From NCBI GenBank assembly GCA_021812665.1, contig JAKAMX010000013.1, positions 1 to 16,703 on the forward strand: a stretch of 16,703 bases of DNA, read 5' to 3'. Below are positions 14,078 through 16,703 of this stretch, piece by piece (position 1 is the stretch's first letter; the number at the start of each line of letters is the position of its first letter). The stretch comes from a bacterium (lineage in GTDB: Bacteria > Patescibacteriota > Minisyncoccia > Phycocordibacterales > UBA1550). A model generated the notes under the pieces. The model had not been told where the DNA came from. It ran no database searches and saw nothing but the letters and a program-made list of their open reading frames with translations. Position numbers and translations under genes: made by a program.

Positions 14078-15265
14078 TTATTTTATAAATTGGGGTACGA
14101 CTTTTGCTGCAAGCAATGTTTCCGTGACTAAAAACGGATCACGCACGGTGCCTGGATCAGATGTCGCAAATTTCTCCAAAACTGCCGGCTCGATGGACTG
14201 AATATCAAAGTTCTTGTTTGCAGAAAGCGGAACCTTTGCCTTACCAAGGATGCCCGTGAACAACTCGGCAACATCAATATCTGACATAAAGAATATTTTC
14301 CTCGAAACAATGCCTGACGCTCCCAGTGAAGTGAGTGTTTTTTCAAAACGAGCAAGCCAATCACTTTCAACCTTGGTCATGAGCGCAAGAATTTCATTAT
14401 GCCGTTTACTGTCCAACGCTCCTCCCAAAAACATATTGAGGACTGACGTTGCCGCCTCATGGGGCATATTGAACCGAGACGAAATCTCTCGAACAATAAA
14501 ATTCTTTCCGCGAGGAAACGTGATCGTTCCGGCGAGGACGTCATTATTGATGAGCGACACATCAGTACTTTCTCCGGTAATATCGAGGAACAGGAACGAT
14601 TTTTCCGTTGGGAAAATATCGCGGATAACACTAAACGCAGCAACCGGGAATGCGCCAAAGTGAATGGGGTCGTTATGGAAAAAATTTTGGACAGTTCGCT
14701 CGATGCGGTCGGTAACTTGTTTCGAAGACACACCAACCGTCATGGTGAGTTCAACACGTGCTGCTTTTTGTCCGTATGGATTCTTTATCTCATATCCATT
14801 CAATTTTGTTTGAATGATCTTTTTTTCTACAATCCTCATATCCTCAGGGGGCAACGTTTCCTTGAGCTCTGCCTTGAGCTGTGCGATCCCCTCGTCCAAA
14901 ATCTTATCCAACGAAGACTGTGTAATAGTGATGGGCTTCTCCTCTGTGATAGCAATATGTCTACTCTTCAACAAAAACCACGGGGAAGAAAGTGAACAAA
15001 AAATGGTAGCCGGTATTCCCGTCTTCTTTGTTTTTTCCTGAACAGATTTAAGTACTCGTTCAAGTGCTTGATTCATGGAGCGCAAAAACTCCGGCGGTGA
15101 TAATTTTTCCTGAAAGGTTATGTCCTTACGAGCAGTAGCGAGAATATTCGGGACAACTCCTGGCTCTATATCGGCAAGTGCAGCAGCAACACTGGCTGAA
15201 CCAATATCAATAAGCAAAACAAGGTGCTTATTTTTTTTGTACTTCGAGAAGAGAGAAAAAAACAT
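14078..15265 (-). CDS. FtsA/PilM-like actin-fold ATPase
   Basis: This 395-residue protein belongs to the ASKHA (actin-like) ATPase group, nearest to the FtsA/PilM branch with an SHS2 insertion. The phosphate-1 motif is LLIDIGSASVAAALAD (17-32). The SHS2-like segment is around 156-186 (NGYEIKNPYGQKAARVEL then VGVSSK), as in FtsA (..v....G..G..l.v). Phosphate-2 is FLFLDITGESTDVSLIN (225-241), followed by TITFPRGKNFIVREIS. The adenosine-like segment is IFFMSDIDVAELFTGI near 325-345. The canonical DIGGGTTD is DITGESTD here, so the active site is diverged. No obvious FtsA C-terminal amphipathic helix is present. It is first in a two-gene unit with the baseplate-J-like protein, which favours a PilM-like role at a membrane complex over FtsA, but I cannot settle this. 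Confidence 0.7.
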   Translation of the reverse strand: MFFSLFSKYKKNKHLVLLIDIGSASVAAALADIEPGVVPNILATARKDITFQEKLSPPEFLRSMNQALERVLKSVQEKTKKTGIPATIFCSLSSPWFLLKSRHIAITEEKPITITQSSLDKILDEGIAQLKAELKETLPPEDMRIVEKKIIQTKLNGYEIKNPYGQKAARVELTMTVGVSSKQVTDRIERTVQNFFHNDPIHFGAFPVAAFSVIRDIFPTEKSFLFLDITGESTDVSLINNDVLAGTITFPRGKNFIVREISSRFNMPHEAATSVLNMFLGGALDSKRHNEILALMTKVESDWLARFEKTLTSLGASGIVSRKIFFMSDIDVAELFTGILGKAKVPLSANKNFDIQSIEPAVLEKFATSDPGTVRDPFLVTETLLAAKVVPQFIK

Positions 15266-15274
15266 TATGCACTT

Positions 15275-15303
15275 ATTATAACAGAGCGTTGCAACCGTTT
15301 CAA
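15275..15303 (-). promoter_or_regulatory. Strong promoter of the FtsA/PilM-like two-gene unit
   Basis: The minus strand reads TTGAAA (15298-15303, 5/6), 17 nt, TATAAT (15275-15280, perfect). It is the best promoter match in the window. The -10 box ends 9 nt before the ATG, so the mRNA would be leaderless or have only a few nucleotides of leader. The spacer holds the 8-bp palindrome GTTGCAAC (15288-15295), and CGTTG/CAACG arms (15287-15291, 15301-15305) overlap the -35 box. These could form an operator, but no regulator is identified. Confidence 0.75.
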
Positions 15304-15322
15304 CGACAAAAAGTCGTATTTT

Positions 15323-16703
15323 TTATTCAAGAACCGCCTTGATGCGACGAATGCCCTGGGCAACCGCCTCCTCTTTCACTATTTTAAAGTGCCCCAGTTC
15401 TTTGGTATTTTCGACATGGGGGCCACCACAAATTTCTAGACTAAATCTTTTATCACCTTCACCGATCTGATACACGCGAACAACTTCTCCATATTTTTCT
15501 CCAAAAACACCGACTGCACCACGGCGTCGTGCTTCATCGATGGATATATCCTCATAGGCAACAGGAAGTGCCTCTAATATCTTTTGATTAATCAGATCTT
15601 CAACTGACTGTTTCTGTTCATCAGTCATTTTTGCATCATGCGCAAAATCAAAACGGAGACGTTCAGCAGTAATGTTGCTTCCCTTCTGAGAAACGTGCTC
15701 CCCGAGAACAGTACGCAATGCCTGGTTGAGCATATGGGTGGCAGTATGGTATCGCGTAGACATCTCGCTAGTATCGGCAAGTCCACCCTTGAATTTCTGC
15801 TCTGCGCCGGCACGTGACAAATCTTGGTGTTTTTTAAATGCAACCTCAAAGCCAGCTCTGTCTACCGATACTCCTTTCTCTGCAGCGAGTTCTTCTGTCA
15901 TTTCAAGCGGAAAACCATATGTTGAAAATAGCTGGAATGCATCTTCTGCTCTTATATCACCTTTACTGCTCACCAAAGCAAACTCTTTCATCCCGCGCTC
16001 GAGTGTCTTTCGGAATTTTACTTCTTCCTTTTGGATCTCGTCAGCAATAAGTGATGCTTGCGCTCCCACATTGTCATACACACCCTTATATTTTTCGGCA
16101 ATAACAGGAACAAGCTGTGACAATGTATTATGCGCGATTCCGAGCACATCGGCGTAACGAACAGCGCGTCGCAATAATCGACGCAAAATATAACCTTGGT
16201 CAGTGTTAGACGGACGAACTCCATCAGCGATCATAAACGTAGCCGTACGTACGTGATCAGCAACAATGCGAACGGCACGAGTGTCCACGTCTTGCGTATT
16301 TGCAAGCTCCATTATTTTTTCAATGATTGGAACAAAGAGGTCCGTATCAAAAATATTATTCTTCCCTTGCATTGCCATGACAATGCGCTCAAGCCCTGAG
16401 CCCGTATCTACGTTTTTGCTTTTTAGTTTTCCGATGACCTTTCCATCCTTCTTTTCGTACTCCATAAAGACATCATTCCAGATCTCAACAATGTCCTGGC
16501 GATCATCCGCTGCCAAATATTCATCTCTGGTCAAGTCGCCGAGACCCTGTTCAGTCACATCGTAGAACATTTCTGTATCTGGGCCACAAGGACCATTGTC
16601 TCCCGGACTCCACCAGTTGGACTTTGCCGACATGAAGTAGATACGATTTTCTGGGATGAATTTCTTCCAGTTCTCAAACGCTTCATTGTCGCGTGGCGCA
16701 TCG
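15323..16703 (-). CDS. alaS: Alanyl-tRNA synthetase, 5' end outside window, lacking the C-Ala domain
   Basis: This class II synthetase charges tRNA-Ala and edits mischarged Ser/Gly. The reading frame is open to the window edge (first full codon at 16702), leaving 459 visible residues. NWWSPGDNGPCGPDTEMFYD is the catalytic-core GPCGP segment. NVDTGSGLERIVMAMQG follows, then the tRNA-recognition helices (RRLLRRAVRYADVLG). The editing domain has its four zinc ligands: HTATH (visible residues 319-323) and CGGPH (425-429, usually CGGTH). The protein ends at GIRRIKAVLE, immediately after the editing domain. The coiled-coil/DHHA1 C-Ala domain of ~870-residue AlaRS is absent, and no remnant follows the TAA. 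If the N-terminus is normal the whole protein is about 600 residues. Confidence 0.96.
   Translation of the reverse strand, partial: DAPRDNEAFENWKKFIPENRIYFMSAKSNWWSPGDNGPCGPDTEMFYDVTEQGLGDLTRDEYLAADDRQDIVEIWNDVFMEYEKKDGKVIGKLKSKNVDTGSGLERIVMAMQGKNNIFDTDLFVPIIEKIMELANTQDVDTRAVRIVADHVRTATFMIADGVRPSNTDQGYILRRLLRRAVRYADVLGIAHNTLSQLVPVIAEKYKGVYDNVGAQASLIADEIQKEEVKFRKTLERGMKEFALVSSKGDIRAEDAFQLFSTYGFPLEMTEELAAEKGVSVDRAGFEVAFKKHQDLSRAGAEQKFKGGLADTSEMSTRYHTATHMLNQALRTVLGEHVSQKGSNITAERLRFDFAHDAKMTDEQKQSVEDLINQKILEALPVAYEDISIDEARRRGAVGVFGEKYGEVVRVYQIGEGDKRFSLEICGGPHVENTKELGHFKIVKEEAVAQGIRRIKAVLE

Noticed and set aside
14459..14995. 178-codon plus-strand frame opposite the FtsA/PilM-like gene
   Set aside because: It has no recognisable motif and is antisense to a gene with clear ATPase motifs and a strong promoter.
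15303..15320. Hairpin ACGAC-AAAAA-GTCGT followed by a T-run on the plus strand, considered as an alaS terminator
   Set aside because: The T-run follows the hairpin only in the plus direction, where there is no gene. In the alaS direction no U-tract follows, and the stem has only 5 bp.
1..16703. TGA reassigned to glycine (code 25)
   Set aside because: All conserved genes are complete without any in-frame TGA, so the standard bacterial code explains the window.

Overview
The window is a single-strand-biased block of 20 genes. All of them lie on the minus strand, and I found no convincing gene on the plus strand. It reads as core chromosome of a streamlined bacterium, most likely Patescibacteria/CPR of the Parcubacteria type. 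That placement is an inference from several signs: aminoacyl-tRNA synthetases stripped of accessory domains, a 'baseplate J-like' membrane protein beside an FtsA/PilM-like ATPase, very short or 1-2 bp intergenic gaps, almost no Shine-Dalgarno sequences, and no TGA stop codons among the 19 stops visible. No rRNA, tRNA, CRISPR array, insertion sequence or prophage was seen.

In transcription order (right to left) the layout is as follows. (1) The 3' part of alaS, ending just after the editing domain. (2) A good sigma70-type promoter, then a two-gene unit: an FtsA/PilM-like ATPase and a single-pass membrane protein with a baseplate-J-like domain. (3) infA with its own promoter, then a 207-bp spacer holding a strong promoter and a ~95-nt leader with two competing hairpins. 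(4) The alpha-type ribosomal operon rpmJ-rpsM-rpsK-rpsD-(promoter)-rpoA-rplQ-rplM-rpsI, closed by a clear terminator. (5) The chaperone operon grpE-dnaK-dnaJ, whose promoter is embedded in that terminator. (6) A membrane protein with two tandem DHp (HisKA)-like domains that both lack the phospho-acceptor histidine and have no ATPase domain. (7) trpS-aspS-scpA, packed with 1-2 bp gaps, then scpB, cut by the window edge.

Functionally the window couples translation (aaRSs, IF-1, five 30S/50S operon proteins plus L13/S9/L17), transcription (RNA polymerase alpha), protein folding (GrpE/DnaK/DnaJ) and chromosome condensation (ScpA/ScpB). The parts least explained by known biology are the tandem pseudo-histidine-kinase protein, the FtsA/PilM-like plus baseplate-J-like pair, and the rpmJ leader. 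None is proven to be a new system; each is a testable lead. Promoter and hairpin calls are by eye only.
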